From assembly GCA_030694975.1 (NCBI GenBank), contig JAUYTU010000015.1, positions 1-64,000 of the forward strand: a stretch of DNA of 64,000 bases, in the 5' to 3' direction. How positions within the stretch are numbered: position 1 is the first letter of the stretch; the number at the start of each line of letters is the position of its first letter. Shown here piece by piece: positions 51,222-59,927 of the stretch. The stretch comes from Erysipelotrichaceae bacterium. GTDB taxonomy: Bacteria > Bacillota_I > Bacilli_A > Erysipelotrichales > Erysipelotrichaceae. The notes below the pieces were generated by a model. That model saw nothing but the letters and a program-made list of their open reading frames with translations, did no database searches and was not told where the DNA came from. Both the position numbers and the translations under genes were made by a program.

Positions 51222-51965
51222 ATGGAAACAAATCTATATCCCACAATATTCAAACGTAAATCTGTCCGTCGGTATAATAACCAAACGGTCGATGTTGCTT
51301 TATTGCAAGAAATCATCGATCAATCCAAGAGCATGCATCCAAGGGTGGATGATTTTGAATACGAAGTCGAGATTGTCGAAGGACACGATTTAAAAGGGTA
51401 TCTCAATTTCAAACCACCCATGGGCTTGGTTTTATTTGCGCAACAACATCCTATGGCTGATTTTTATGCGGGAATGATCATGCAGAAGATTGACCTTCTT
51501 TGCAGTGCCAATGGTTTAGGGACTTGTTGGTTGGGAATGGCTTTGCCTAAACATGACTCTCATAAAAAGTTAAAAGCGATGGCTACCCTTTCCGTTGGAA
51601 TAGCCGATGAACCCCTTCAGCGTGATACAATAACTCAGTTCCGTCGGTTGGATATCACTCAGATACGTGATTTTCCCTATTGGGATCAGGTTTTGGAAGC
51701 TGTTCGGATCGCACCATCCGCCACCAATGGTCAGCCTTGGTATTTTAAAGTTCAAGAAGATTCAATCGCTATGACTTTTCGTAAGAGAATAGACATTAAG
51801 GATATCGTTGTCAGTCATTTGCGTTGGATCGATGCTGGAATTGCTTGTTGTCATTTACTTATAGCGTTGCAAGAGCAGAAAATTATTTATACAAAGCATT
51901 TGAATCATAAAATTACGAATGAAAATGACACAATTTGTATAATTGACATAAGTCGAGTGTTATAA
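51222..51965 (+). CDS. Nitroreductase family protein (two-lobed type)
   Basis: 247 residues. IFKRKSVRRYNNQTVD is the N-terminal FMN loop; ANGLGTCWLGMALPK and VRIAPSATNGQPWYFKV are the later conserved blocks. Same internal-repeat subfamily as the 29729 gene. FMN-dependent reductase by family; substrate unknown. No partner gene is obvious. Confidence 0.85.
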   Translation: METNLYPTIFKRKSVRRYNNQTVDVALLQEIIDQSKSMHPRVDDFEYEVEIVEGHDLKGYLNFKPPMGLVLFAQQHPMADFYAGMIMQKIDLLCSANGLGTCWLGMALPKHDSHKKLKAMATLSVGIADEPLQRDTITQFRRLDITQIRDFPYWDQVLEAVRIAPSATNGQPWYFKVQEDSIAMTFRKRIDIKDIVVSHLRWIDAGIACCHLLIALQEQKIIYTKHLNHKITNENDTICIIDISRVL

Positions 51966-52007
51966 TGATACCAATAAACGTAATTGAGATATCCATGGGG
52001 TGATCAA

Positions 52008-53603
52008 ATGAAACGACTTCTTGGATTTGCACGACAACTAAATGAGAAGAAAATCAGCTTACAGGGGAAGCCTTTTTTCGAAGCGCTTCGTTTTTTGATC
52101 ATCTATCTCATTGTCGGAATCATCTGGATTATGTGGTCAGACCAATGGTTGGCCGCAATCGTTGATGATTATGATTCATTTATTGAAATGCAGACATACA
52201 AAGGTTGGTTTTATGTTGTAACATCGGGTCTGTTATTCTTTGTCATCTTGCAATCACGGTTAACCGTGCTTAAAGTGCTTTCTGATAAACTTATCCATCA
52301 GGCAACGTATGATGAACTGACTCAATTGCCCAACAAGAACAAGCTTACTCAAATGATTGACAGTGTAATCGAAGACAGTGAGACGGATGATCGTTATGCC
52401 TTGATTTGTATGGACTTCGATGATTTTTCCAATGTTAACGAACTTTTAGGATATCACATCGGTGATCAGTTAATTGCATCAATTAACAGAAGAGTAAAGC
52501 CACTGATTAAAGAAGACGATATTATCGGTCGCGACAGTGACGGGTTCGTATTTTTTGTTGATTTAAAAAATTACCCTGAAGATCAATTGATTGATTTCCT
52601 GGAAGAAATTAAAAAGAGCGTCAATCAGTCGTGGAGTATCGAAAATCAAATCTTGTTTGTCACTTGTACGATGGGTGTTTCGCGATATCCCCAAGACGGA
52701 GACAAATTCACCGAATTATACAAAGCTGCCAATGCTGCTATCCATCAATTAAAGGAGAAAGGGAAGAACGATTATCATTTCTTTGCTCAAGATTACCACC
52801 TGAAACGGATTGAGCGGGTAACGATGATGAACGAATTGCGCAAATCTTTGGATATGCACGAATTGACATTGGCATTTCAACCCATTTATCAAATGGTTGA
52901 AAACAGGATCATTGGTTTTGAATCCCTAATCCGCTGGCAAAGCCCTACCTTTGGTAAAGTGTCGCCGTCGATATTTATTGAATACTCTGAGGAAACCGGA
53001 CTTATTCATTTGATTGACGAGTTCGTGTTTGAATCTGTCATCCGACTTCGCAAAGATTGGTGTCATGGCGAATACAAGGATATTATGATATCGCTAAACC
53101 TATCTGCGAAAGGATTGGCCAATGCCCAATTGATGTCAAAAGTGGAGTCGTGGGTTCAACAATATGAAATCGATACCCGCCTGATACAAGTAGAGATCAC
53201 GGAGACCGCATTAATTGCTAATTTCGATATTGCTATCGAGCATCTTCATTTTTTAAGAAATCTCGGCTTCAGTATCGCTCTGGATGACTTTGGATCAGGA
53301 TATTCATCACTTACCTACCTACAAACCTTACCGATCGACACTCTGAAAATCGATCGTACGTTTACAATGAATATCGGATTGGACGTGAAACAAGATATCA
53401 TTTTGGAAGCGATCATTAATTTAGCAGATGAACTTGATTTGAAATTGGTCATCGAAGGAGTTGAAAATGTACAACAGCGCGACTTCTTACTTGAACACCA
53501 ATGCCTATATGGTCAGGGATATTACTTTGGTTATCCCACCGAAGTCAAAAATGCTGTGGAACTTGTTAAAAAGGATTTCGAAGAAGCCAACGGTAAAATC
53601 TGA
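52008..53603 (+). CDS. Membrane GGDEF-EAL protein with degenerate GGDEF
   Basis: 531 residues; ATG 52008 is 5 nt after GGGGTGA. Two TM helices at about 23-42 and 62-82. GGDEF-like domain 100-265 reads GRDSDGFVFF in place of the catalytic motif, so no cyclase activity. The EAL domain (about 275-520) has FESLIRW (ExLxR), NLSAKGL, ITETALI, LDDFGSGYSSLTYL, LKIDR and IEGVE, so phosphodiesterase residues look intact. It should hydrolyse c-di-GMP, with the dead GGDEF perhaps binding GTP or c-di-GMP as a regulator. Confidence 0.9.
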   Translation: MKRLLGFARQLNEKKISLQGKPFFEALRFLIIYLIVGIIWIMWSDQWLAAIVDDYDSFIEMQTYKGWFYVVTSGLLFFVILQSRLTVLKVLSDKLIHQATYDELTQLPNKNKLTQMIDSVIEDSETDDRYALICMDFDDFSNVNELLGYHIGDQLIASINRRVKPLIKEDDIIGRDSDGFVFFVDLKNYPEDQLIDFLEEIKKSVNQSWSIENQILFVTCTMGVSRYPQDGDKFTELYKAANAAIHQLKEKGKNDYHFFAQDYHLKRIERVTMMNELRKSLDMHELTLAFQPIYQMVENRIIGFESLIRWQSPTFGKVSPSIFIEYSEETGLIHLIDEFVFESVIRLRKDWCHGEYKDIMISLNLSAKGLANAQLMSKVESWVQQYEIDTRLIQVEITETALIANFDIAIEHLHFLRNLGFSIALDDFGSGYSSLTYLQTLPIDTLKIDRTFTMNIGLDVKQDIILEAIINLADELDLKLVIEGVENVQQRDFLLEHQCLYGQGYYFGYPTEVKNAVELVKKDFEEANGKI

Positions 53604-53608
53604 GTCAA

Positions 53609-53617
53609 TATGATATA
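53609..53617 (+). promoter_or_regulatory. Extended -10 promoter of the busR-like gene
   Basis: TGA-TATAAT 25 nt before ATG 53642; no strong -35. Confidence 0.5.
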
Positions 53618-53641
53618 ATAGCGCTAATGGCAGGTGAAACT

Positions 53642-54265
53642 ATGAAAAAAACAGCACCGGATCAACCGGTTTATGCACAAATTGCACTGGATATATGTGC
53701 GCGAATTGCACGCGGCGATTTAAAAGAGAACACGAAATTCTCTGGTCGTTCCATGATGTCGAGCGAATATGGGGTATCTCCAGAAACCATTCGTCGTGCT
53801 TTGAATCTGTTGCAAGACGAAAACATTGTCGAAGTGCAACATAACAGTGGAGTAGTTATTAAGTCGAAAGATAAAGCTTTGATTTATTTACAGCAGTACT
53901 CTTTCACCAATGATATTCACAATTTGAAACTTCAACTAAAGGAAATGATGAAAGAGCGCGAACTTTTAGACCAAAAGATTGTTCAACTGGTCGAACACAT
54001 CATCGATCTTAACGATCGTTTCAGCTATACCGATCCATTGCGCAAGTTTGAGTTTGAAATTCCCGAGAATTCATCGTTGATTGGATTAACCGTAAAAGAT
54101 GCTGCATTCTATCAGCATACGCAGGCAACGGTCATTGCCATCCGACGTGGAAAGCAGATGATCCTGTCTCCTGGACCGGATGCTCGCTTTGAAGCAAAAG
54201 ATGTAATCATTGTAATTGGCAGTGTCGATTTAGCTTCGAGAGTTGAAGCATTTATAGCAAAGTAG
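53642..54265 (+). CDS. GntR-type HTH plus RCK_C regulator (BusR-like, c-di-AMP responsive)
   Basis: 207 residues; ATG 53642 follows CAGGTGAAACT. Residues 8-75 are a GntR winged helix (YAQIALDICARIARGDLKE, SSEYGVSPETIRRALNLL). A coiled coil spans about 90-130 and an RCK_C/TrkA-C domain 135-205 (SSLIGLTVKDAAFYQHTQATVIAI, FEAKDVIIVIGS). This architecture is that of BusR, a c-di-AMP-binding repressor of osmolyte and K+ uptake. No transporter gene is adjacent, so targets lie elsewhere. Confidence 0.88.
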   Translation: MKKTAPDQPVYAQIALDICARIARGDLKENTKFSGRSMMSSEYGVSPETIRRALNLLQDENIVEVQHNSGVVIKSKDKALIYLQQYSFTNDIHNLKLQLKEMMKERELLDQKIVQLVEHIIDLNDRFSYTDPLRKFEFEIPENSSLIGLTVKDAAFYQHTQATVIAIRRGKQMILSPGPDARFEAKDVIIVIGSVDLASRVEAFIAK

Positions 54266-54288
54266 CAACGGCAACGTTGCTTTTTTCT
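54264..54288 (+). terminator. Rho-independent terminator
   Basis: AGCAACG-GCAA-CGTTGCT then TTTTTT, starting in the stop codon of the GntR gene. Confidence 0.85.
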
Positions 54289-54344
54289 TAATCGTGAAGA
54301 AATAGGATGTCTTAACAAAGAATTTACAACAAATATTAAATCTC

Positions 54345-54353
54345 TGCTATAAT
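54345..54353 (+). promoter_or_regulatory. Extended -10 promoter of the UMF1-type MFS gene
   Basis: TGC-TATAAT 26 nt before ATG 54380; TTACAA lies 18 bp upstream as a weak -35. Confidence 0.5.
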
Positions 54354-54379
54354 AAAATCAAAAAGAAAAGGGGAAATGT

Positions 54380-55627
54380 ATGAAGCTGACCAAAGCTGAG
54401 AAGAGTTGGATTTTGTATGACATTGCCAATTCCGCATTTATCTTAAGTGTAACCGCAACAATCCCGATTTATTTTAGAGCACTGGCCGAAAATGCCGGAG
54501 TCGAAAGTAATATCGTTTCCGCCTGGTGGGGAACAGCCACTTCCGTCGCAGTCGTTATATTAGCCATTATGGCACCGATTTTAGGAGCAATTGCTGATTA
54601 TAAAGGGATGAAGAAAAAGTTGTTTGTGGCATTTTTAGCCATGGGTATCTTAGGAGCTTTTAGCTTAGCTGTTACCACGGATTGGATGGCGTTCTTGTTG
54701 TTATTTATCATCGCCCGCGTCGGCTATTCTGCATGTAACATTTTCTATGATTCCATGTTGGTCGATGTTTCTACCGATGAACGCATGGATATGATTTCTT
54801 CGCAAGGCTATGCCTGGGGATACGTCGGAAGTACGATTCCGTTCATTGTTGGGATTATCCTCATCTTTACCAAACCCTTTGGAATTTCGACAACCCAAGC
54901 AACTCAAATTTCGTTTCTGATTACGGCTGTATGGTGGGGATTATTGACAATTCCGATGCTTAAAAATGTTAAACAGACGTACTATTTGGAACCCCAACCG
55001 CAAGTTGTCTCAAAGGCTTTCAGCCGTGTATTCTTAACGTTAAAAAAGATCTTTAAAAACAAAAAGATTTTCTACTATATCGTTGGTTATTTCTGTTATA
55101 TCGATGGTGTTTATACGATTATATCGATGGCGACTACCTATGGCGGTGAAGTCGGCATCGGCACTACGGAGATGATTGGCGCATTGTTGCTCACACAGTT
55201 TGTCGCATTCCCATTCGCTATTCTGGCAGGGATATTAGCAAAGAAACATGGCGCATTAAAACTGCTTAAATTCTACATTCTGATGTATATCGGAATTTCA
55301 ATCTTCGGCTATCAACTGGATCAGGCGTGGGAATTCTGGGTATTGGCCATTGCTGTTGGGATGGCTCAAGGTGGCATTCAATCGCTGTCACGCTCTTATT
55401 TTGGTAAGCTGGTTCCGAAGAATGAGTCCAATGAATACTTTGGTTTCTTCGATATTTTCGGAAAATTTGCAGATTTCTTCGGCCCGTTGATCTTAGCCAT
55501 TATGGCAGTTACGACTGGCTCCTCCCGTAATGGAATATTAGCATTAATCATATTGTTTGTTATCGGATATTGGATGTTGGTCAAAGTCGAAAAACTTGAG
55601 AAAGCCGAAAAAGCTTCACAACAATAG
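54380..55627 (+). CDS. MFS transporter, UMF1/Atg22-like
   Basis: 415 residues behind AAAAGGGGAAATGT. WILYDIANSAFILSVTATIPIYF at the N-terminus is the YDxANSAF signature of the UMF1 (Atg22-like) family, with twelve TM helices and GGIQSLSRSYFGKLVPKNESNEYFGFFDIFGKF in the second bundle. Related yeast Atg22 effluxes amino acids from vacuoles; bacterial substrate is not established. Confidence 0.88.
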   Translation: MKLTKAEKSWILYDIANSAFILSVTATIPIYFRALAENAGVESNIVSAWWGTATSVAVVILAIMAPILGAIADYKGMKKKLFVAFLAMGILGAFSLAVTTDWMAFLLLFIIARVGYSACNIFYDSMLVDVSTDERMDMISSQGYAWGYVGSTIPFIVGIILIFTKPFGISTTQATQISFLITAVWWGLLTIPMLKNVKQTYYLEPQPQVVSKAFSRVFLTLKKIFKNKKIFYYIVGYFCYIDGVYTIISMATTYGGEVGIGTTEMIGALLLTQFVAFPFAILAGILAKKHGALKLLKFYILMYIGISIFGYQLDQAWEFWVLAIAVGMAQGGIQSLSRSYFGKLVPKNESNEYFGFFDIFGKFADFFGPLILAIMAVTTGSSRNGILALIILFVIGYWMLVKVEKLEKAEKASQQ

Positions 55628-55630
55628 ATA

Positions 55631-55666
55631 AGCAGCCGGAAATCAATCCGGCTGCTTTTTGTTTTT
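55631..55666. terminator. Terminator between convergent genes
   Basis: AGCAGCCGG-AAATCAAT-CCGGCTGCT then TTTT. It serves the MFS gene and overlaps the 3' end of the NERD gene. Confidence 0.85.
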
Positions 55667-56239
55667 CACATGACGCTGATGTGTCTTTTTGTTTTTTCTC
55701 GAAATATGTCTCATTTTGCGCAACTGTTCAGCAATCTCACGGACTTGTCTGCGTGTAAGAATCATGGGTTGAGTGTTCAACCATAGCTTCAACTGCTTGT
55801 TAAGTTGCTTGCGGTGAACTACACGATTATGATCATCCGATGTTACTTGCAACGCACATGCCTCATCCACCACAATCATCGAAAACTTCGGTATATGTTT
55901 GTATTGCGGTAAAGCTTTCGTCAAAGCATATATATGCGTCTGATTTTGGCGGATCGGACTATACAAATTGCGCTTATGATGCTTAAACTGCAACGTCCAC
56001 TGTTCCTGACTGTGATGACCGATCAGCGTTCCGGAAAAGTGCTTTGTTTCAATGACAATAAATCCAAAACGTGTGATCATGACCGAATCAATCTCTGTTG
56101 GAACCGGATTGTTGTTGACACAGTAAACATTAGAAATGACTTTTTTATATCCTGGGAAACTTAATGCTTTGATGTGTGTCAGCCATTCACCAAAATGACC
56201 GTTGCGTGATAACTTATAGAAAATTTTTTTGAGTGACAT
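55643..56239 (-). CDS. NERD (nuclease-related) domain protein
   Basis: 198 residues; ATG at 56237-56239 begins 1 nt after the stop of the upstream oligoendopeptidase gene, so translation is probably coupled. GEWLTHIKALSFPGYKKV, then VPTEIDSVMITRFGFIVIETKHFSG is the NERD core with the Glu/Asp/Glu-x-Lys set of restriction-like nucleases. The C-terminus is very basic (KKTHQRHVKNKKQ), suited to nucleic-acid binding. Nuclease activity is inferred only. Confidence 0.8.
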   Translation of the reverse strand: MSLKKIFYKLSRNGHFGEWLTHIKALSFPGYKKVISNVYCVNNNPVPTEIDSVMITRFGFIVIETKHFSGTLIGHHSQEQWTLQFKHHKRNLYSPIRQNQTHIYALTKALPQYKHIPKFSMIVVDEACALQVTSDDHNRVVHRKQLNKQLKLWLNTQPMILTRRQVREIAEQLRKMRHISRKNKKTHQRHVKNKKQPD

Positions 56240-56240
56240 A

Positions 56241-57935
56241 TCAAAGTGCTTTGTCGTCGACACCTTCCAGCCAATGATCAATCGTTGTAATTACCGAACT
56301 TACACAACCTTCCTCAAACGGTGATTTCAGGTTAGCTGCTTTAACCAAGCCGGTAAAAGACATCGTTCCGCCCAACGTACACAGATGATGATAATCTTTC
56401 CAGGCTGTTTCATCTTTATCTTGAATACGCTTAAAGAACTGAAGTGCACAAATCTGCGCGAGTGTGTAATCGATATAATAGAACGGCATTTGGAAAATGT
56501 GGGCTTGTTGGAACCAGTAGGTACCTTTTTCTAAAAATTCACTTTCCTGATAATCGATATGAGGTAAATATTGTTTTTGCAAAGTTCTCCATGTTGATTT
56601 TCTTTGGTCAGGAGTCATATCCGGATGCGCATATACTTCATGTTGGAAATGATCGACCAAAACGCCGTAAGGAATAAACTTGATGGCACCGCCCAAGTGG
56701 GAGTAACGATATTTCTGAGCCTGATCCCCAAAGAAACTCTCCATCCACGGCCAAGTAAAGAACTCCATCGACATTGAGTGAATCTCAGCACTTTCCATGG
56801 TCGGCCACATGCATTCGGGAACTTCGATATGACGGGAAGAGAACACTTGGAAAGCGTGTCCGGCTTCATGGGTAAGTACATCGATATCACCGGAAGTGCC
56901 ATTAAAGTTAGAAAAGATAAATGGTGACTGATAATCAGCGATGTACGTACAGTAACCGCCGCCGGCTTTACCCGGTTTGCTGACAAGGTCGACTAATTCG
57001 CGATCCAACATAAAATCGATGAAATCAGCGGTTTCCTTGGATAACTCATGATACATTTTACGTCCGTTATCAACAATGAAATCCGGATCACCGATTGGTT
57101 TGGCATTGCCGCTGGTGAATTCAAAGCTTAAGTCATAATGTAATAGTTTATCCAATCCCAAACGTTCCTGTTGGCGTTTGAAAAGTTTTTTGGAAACAGG
57201 TACGATATCAGAAAGCACTTGCTTGCGGAATACATTGACCATATCTGCATTGTAATCCAGACGCATCATACGGATATATCCGAGTTCGATGAAATTGTTA
57301 TATCCAAGTTTCTTGGCGATATTATCACGTAATTGTACAAGATCATGGTATATCTCATCGATTTTAGCTTCATTTTTCTCAAAGAAGCCCCAACGGGCAT
57401 CGGTCGCCCGTTTACGAATGTCGCGATCGACGGATTGAGTCAGCGGTGTTAATTGTGGAAGGGTATAGACTTTTCCATCAAATTCGATTTGAGCGGAAGC
57501 AATCAGCTTTTGATATTCAGATGAAAGACGGTTTTCTTCTTGAAGATCCCCGATAATTTTCGGATCAAACGACTTTAAGGAAAACTCGACGATTTTGAAG
57601 AAAGCTTGGGGCATACGAATTTTTAACTCTTCGATAAAAGGCGAAGCCAGCAGTGTCTTATAGAAATTGACTGTAAGCTCTTCATACAACGGACCTTGTT
57701 GGTCCCAATAATTATTCTCAGCTTCATAAAACTCATCCTTCGTGTTGATGGAATGTCGGATACTGCATAAGACATTCGCTGTCATCACATTGAAACGATC
57801 AACATTAAACTGTTTGATCAATTCGATTTGCTCATCGACACTTTTTGCCTGAGCGAATTTCTCATATAGTTTTAAAGCACCGACTTTGATCGTATCAAAA
57901 TCCGGACGAAGATATACATATTCATTAAATTTCAT
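56241..57935 (-). CDS. M3 family oligoendopeptidase
   Basis: 564 residues; ATG at 57933-57935 after GAGGTGAGACCA, in preference to an in-frame start at 57995. Zinc motif VLTHEAGHAFQV (HExxH) at about residues 342-353 and third-ligand region ESAEIHSMSMEFFTWP follow. It belongs to the M3B group found in many Firmicutes, different from the 47765 enzyme. Cytoplasmic peptide turnover. Confidence 0.9.
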   Translation of the reverse strand: MKFNEYVYLRPDFDTIKVGALKLYEKFAQAKSVDEQIELIKQFNVDRFNVMTANVLCSIRHSINTKDEFYEAENNYWDQQGPLYEELTVNFYKTLLASPFIEELKIRMPQAFFKIVEFSLKSFDPKIIGDLQEENRLSSEYQKLIASAQIEFDGKVYTLPQLTPLTQSVDRDIRKRATDARWGFFEKNEAKIDEIYHDLVQLRDNIAKKLGYNNFIELGYIRMMRLDYNADMVNVFRKQVLSDIVPVSKKLFKRQQERLGLDKLLHYDLSFEFTSGNAKPIGDPDFIVDNGRKMYHELSKETADFIDFMLDRELVDLVSKPGKAGGGYCTYIADYQSPFIFSNFNGTSGDIDVLTHEAGHAFQVFSSRHIEVPECMWPTMESAEIHSMSMEFFTWPWMESFFGDQAQKYRYSHLGGAIKFIPYGVLVDHFQHEVYAHPDMTPDQRKSTWRTLQKQYLPHIDYQESEFLEKGTYWFQQAHIFQMPFYYIDYTLAQICALQFFKRIQDKDETAWKDYHHLCTLGGTMSFTGLVKAANLKSPFEEGCVSSVITTIDHWLEGVDDKAL

Positions 57936-58024
57936 TGGTCTCACCTCGAATTTCATTGTACAATGATTTTGTATCAAAGAAAAGGTACAAGACAAATTCT
58001 TTTACAGATTAGTTGAGGTGTCTT

Positions 58025-58960
58025 ATGAAGAAGAAACTACTCATACTGTTATTGACGGTTATATTGTCGGGCTGTTCGCTCTGGCCTTTTGGTACTGAGA
58101 AATTTGAAGAAACCTGGGCGATTGAACCCACGCAAATGATTGCTCCGGGACACACGTTCAAACGCGTACAATTAGGGAATTTTTTGAGCAAATCTACACT
58201 GTACTCCATTTCCTCGGAACAGGAATTAGCATTGCTTCTATATAAAAATTATGAAATCGGAGTGTTGGAAGTGCCTTATATCTCTGAGGCTGACATTTCT
58301 CTGCAACGCGTTTACTTGTATTTGGACACACTGATGGTTTCACCATTTAGTCTGAAACAAGGGATTATTGAATATAAGACAGCGGGCAGTGTTCAATATA
58401 AAACGATGTACATTCGTATAGAACCGGATGAAAAATATGCGGAAGATGTACTTAAGATGTCCAATGCCGTGATCAATTCACTGATTGATGATAGCATGTC
58501 TGATACTGAGAAGATCGAAGTCATTCATGACTATCTGGTAAAAACGATTGTTTACGATGAAAGTGTCTTACAATTGGATTTAAGTAAATATATCGATCAT
58601 CCGTCATTTACGGCTTATGGTGCTTTGAATCTGAAAATCGCAGTGTGTAGCGGTTATGCCCGAGCATTTTTACAGATCATGAGACTTTTGGATATTAAGA
58701 CGGGCATCGTAAGTGCCCAATCCATTCAACATGCTTGGAATATTGTGGAAATTGATGGGGAGTGGCTGTATTTGGATGCTACTTGGAATGACCCGATACC
58801 GGATGTTCCCGGACGGGTATTAAGGACATATTTCTTACAGTCAAGACGCCGTTTTTTGGCGGATAAAGAACATCGTTTTGATATAAGTTCAAAAAATACA
58901 TTGGATGCTGATGAGATGGAATCCTTTATGCAATATGCATATTCAAAGATTTCTCAGTAA
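58025..58960 (+). CDS. Transglutaminase-like domain lipoprotein
   Basis: 311 residues; ATG 58025 after TTGAGGTGTCTT. Signal peptide with lipobox LSGC (Cys17), so membrane-anchored outside. The C-terminal domain shows the papain-like transglutaminase triad in order: AVCSGYARAF (Cys), QHAWNIVEIDG (His) and YLDATWNDP (Asp). Such proteins act as peptidases or cross-linkers at the cell surface; which is unknown. It is divergent from the oligoendopeptidase gene. Confidence 0.88.
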   Translation: MKKKLLILLLTVILSGCSLWPFGTEKFEETWAIEPTQMIAPGHTFKRVQLGNFLSKSTLYSISSEQELALLLYKNYEIGVLEVPYISEADISLQRVYLYLDTLMVSPFSLKQGIIEYKTAGSVQYKTMYIRIEPDEKYAEDVLKMSNAVINSLIDDSMSDTEKIEVIHDYLVKTIVYDESVLQLDLSKYIDHPSFTAYGALNLKIAVCSGYARAFLQIMRLLDIKTGIVSAQSIQHAWNIVEIDGEWLYLDATWNDPIPDVPGRVLRTYFLQSRRRFLADKEHRFDISSKNTLDADEMESFMQYAYSKISQ

Positions 58961-58962
58961 TA

Positions 58963-58976
58963 AGTAAGCGCTTTAA
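58963..58976 (+). promoter_or_regulatory. cre-like catabolite box
   Basis: AGTAAGCGCTTTAA matches the CcpA cre consensus TGWAARCGYTWNCW at 12 of 14 positions by eye. It lies 29 nt upstream of the -35 of the small transcription unit at 59005. Confidence 0.4.
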
Positions 58977-59004
58977 TTATTTTGTGGGATTTAGGTGAAA
59001 ACAC

Positions 59005-59032
59005 TTGAGTATTTCATAGGATTGGTTACAAT
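59005..59032 (+). promoter_or_regulatory. Promoter of the small ORF unit
   Basis: TTGAGT (59005-59010), 16-bp spacer, TACAAT (59027-59032), 42 nt before ATG 59075. Confidence 0.5.
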
Positions 59033-59074
59033 ATAGATAACACGAGAGTACCAACAGAATTGAGGTGAGCTAAT

Positions 59075-59164
59075 ATGGTCTTACTTTTACCATCTGTAGA
59101 ATCAACCGTATTGGCAACTGTCAATCCGGTTGGTGTGCGTTTTAAAATTCGACTGATGTTTTAA
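59075..59164 (+). CDS. Candidate small protein, 29 aa
   Basis: ATG 59075 follows TTGAGGTGAGCTAAT, an excellent ribosome site, and ends at TAA 59162-59164. The peptide is hydrophobic and basic at its end (MVLLLPSVESTVLATV, then NPVGVRFKIRLMF). A terminator begins at the stop codon and a promoter lies upstream, so it is a complete unit of about 170 bp. It could be a small membrane-associated protein or a leader peptide; no homologue is known to me. Confidence 0.5.
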   Translation: MVLLLPSVESTVLATVNPVGVRFKIRLMF

Positions 59165-59192
59165 GATGGGTTTAATGTGCCCGTCTTTTTTT
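59163..59192 (+). terminator. Rho-independent terminator
   Basis: AAGATGGG pairs with CCCGTCTT (one G-T pair), loop 9 nt, then TTTTTTT. It overlaps the stop of the 29-codon ORF. Confidence 0.8.
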
Positions 59193-59235
59193 CATCAAAA
59201 AACGATGTGTTTGATTAAATCAAGGAGGAATTGTT

Positions 59236-59904
59236 ATGGATCAAACAAACAAAACATTCTGGGATGCGGCCGCGGCCGGTGACTTTGCGAAAGTCAGTGC
59301 TATGTTTAAACAGGGTGCCGATGTAAACATTGTAAACGGCGATGGCAGGACCGCGCTGATGCGAACAGCAAAACGCGGTCATGAAGACATTGTACGTTTT
59401 TTGATTGACAATGGTGCTGAAGTAAATGCACGTGATGTCAATGACAAAACTGCCATTATGGGAGCTGCAAAAAAGGGACATTTAGGAATTGTCAAAATGA
59501 TTACGGAAGCTGGAGCAGATATTAATGCTTTGGATAACAAAGGTCGTAATGCATTGATGAGAGCCAGTTTTCTGGGTCATGCGGACGTGGTCGGCTATTT
59601 GGTGGCCAAAGGCGCTGATGTCAATGCTCAGGATGAAATGGGGCGTTCTGCTTTAATGGAAGCGTGCCTTGCATTTAGGGTGGATGTCATCAAAGAATTG
59701 GTTGAAGCCAACGCGGATATCAATGCTAAAGATGCCAACGGCTGTACAGCATTGATGAGAGCGAGCTATTCAGGATATTTAGAGCTTGTTCAATATTTGC
59801 TCAATCAAGGAGCAGATAAGGAAATCGTTGATAATGAAGGAAATAAAGCAATCCATTACGTTCGTGAACACAGCTTTACTGATTTAAAGCCATATTTGAA
59901 ATAA
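59236..59904 (+). CDS. Ankyrin repeat protein
   Basis: 222 residues behind CAAGGAGGAATTGTT. Six ankyrin repeats of 33 residues fill almost the whole chain (for example DGRTALMRTAKRGHEDIVRFL, then IDNGAEVNARD). No signal peptide or TM helix, so a cytoplasmic protein-binding scaffold. Followed after 23 nt by the EF-G-like gene, suggesting cotranscription; a functional link is not established. Confidence 0.9.
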   Translation: MDQTNKTFWDAAAAGDFAKVSAMFKQGADVNIVNGDGRTALMRTAKRGHEDIVRFLIDNGAEVNARDVNDKTAIMGAAKKGHLGIVKMITEAGADINALDNKGRNALMRASFLGHADVVGYLVAKGADVNAQDEMGRSALMEACLAFRVDVIKELVEANADINAKDANGCTALMRASYSGYLELVQYLLNQGADKEIVDNEGNKAIHYVREHSFTDLKPYLK

Positions 59905-59927
59905 GAAAGGACCGTGGGAAATTTCAT

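Noticed and set aside
52008-53603. Active diguanylate cyclase
   Set aside because: The catalytic motif is SDGF, lacking the Gly-Gly and Glu residues; only the EAL half looks active.
59236-59904. Ankyrin protein as a sign of eukaryotic transfer or an effector
   Set aside because: No secretion signal, codon use and ribosome site like the neighbours, and short ankyrin proteins are common in bacteria.
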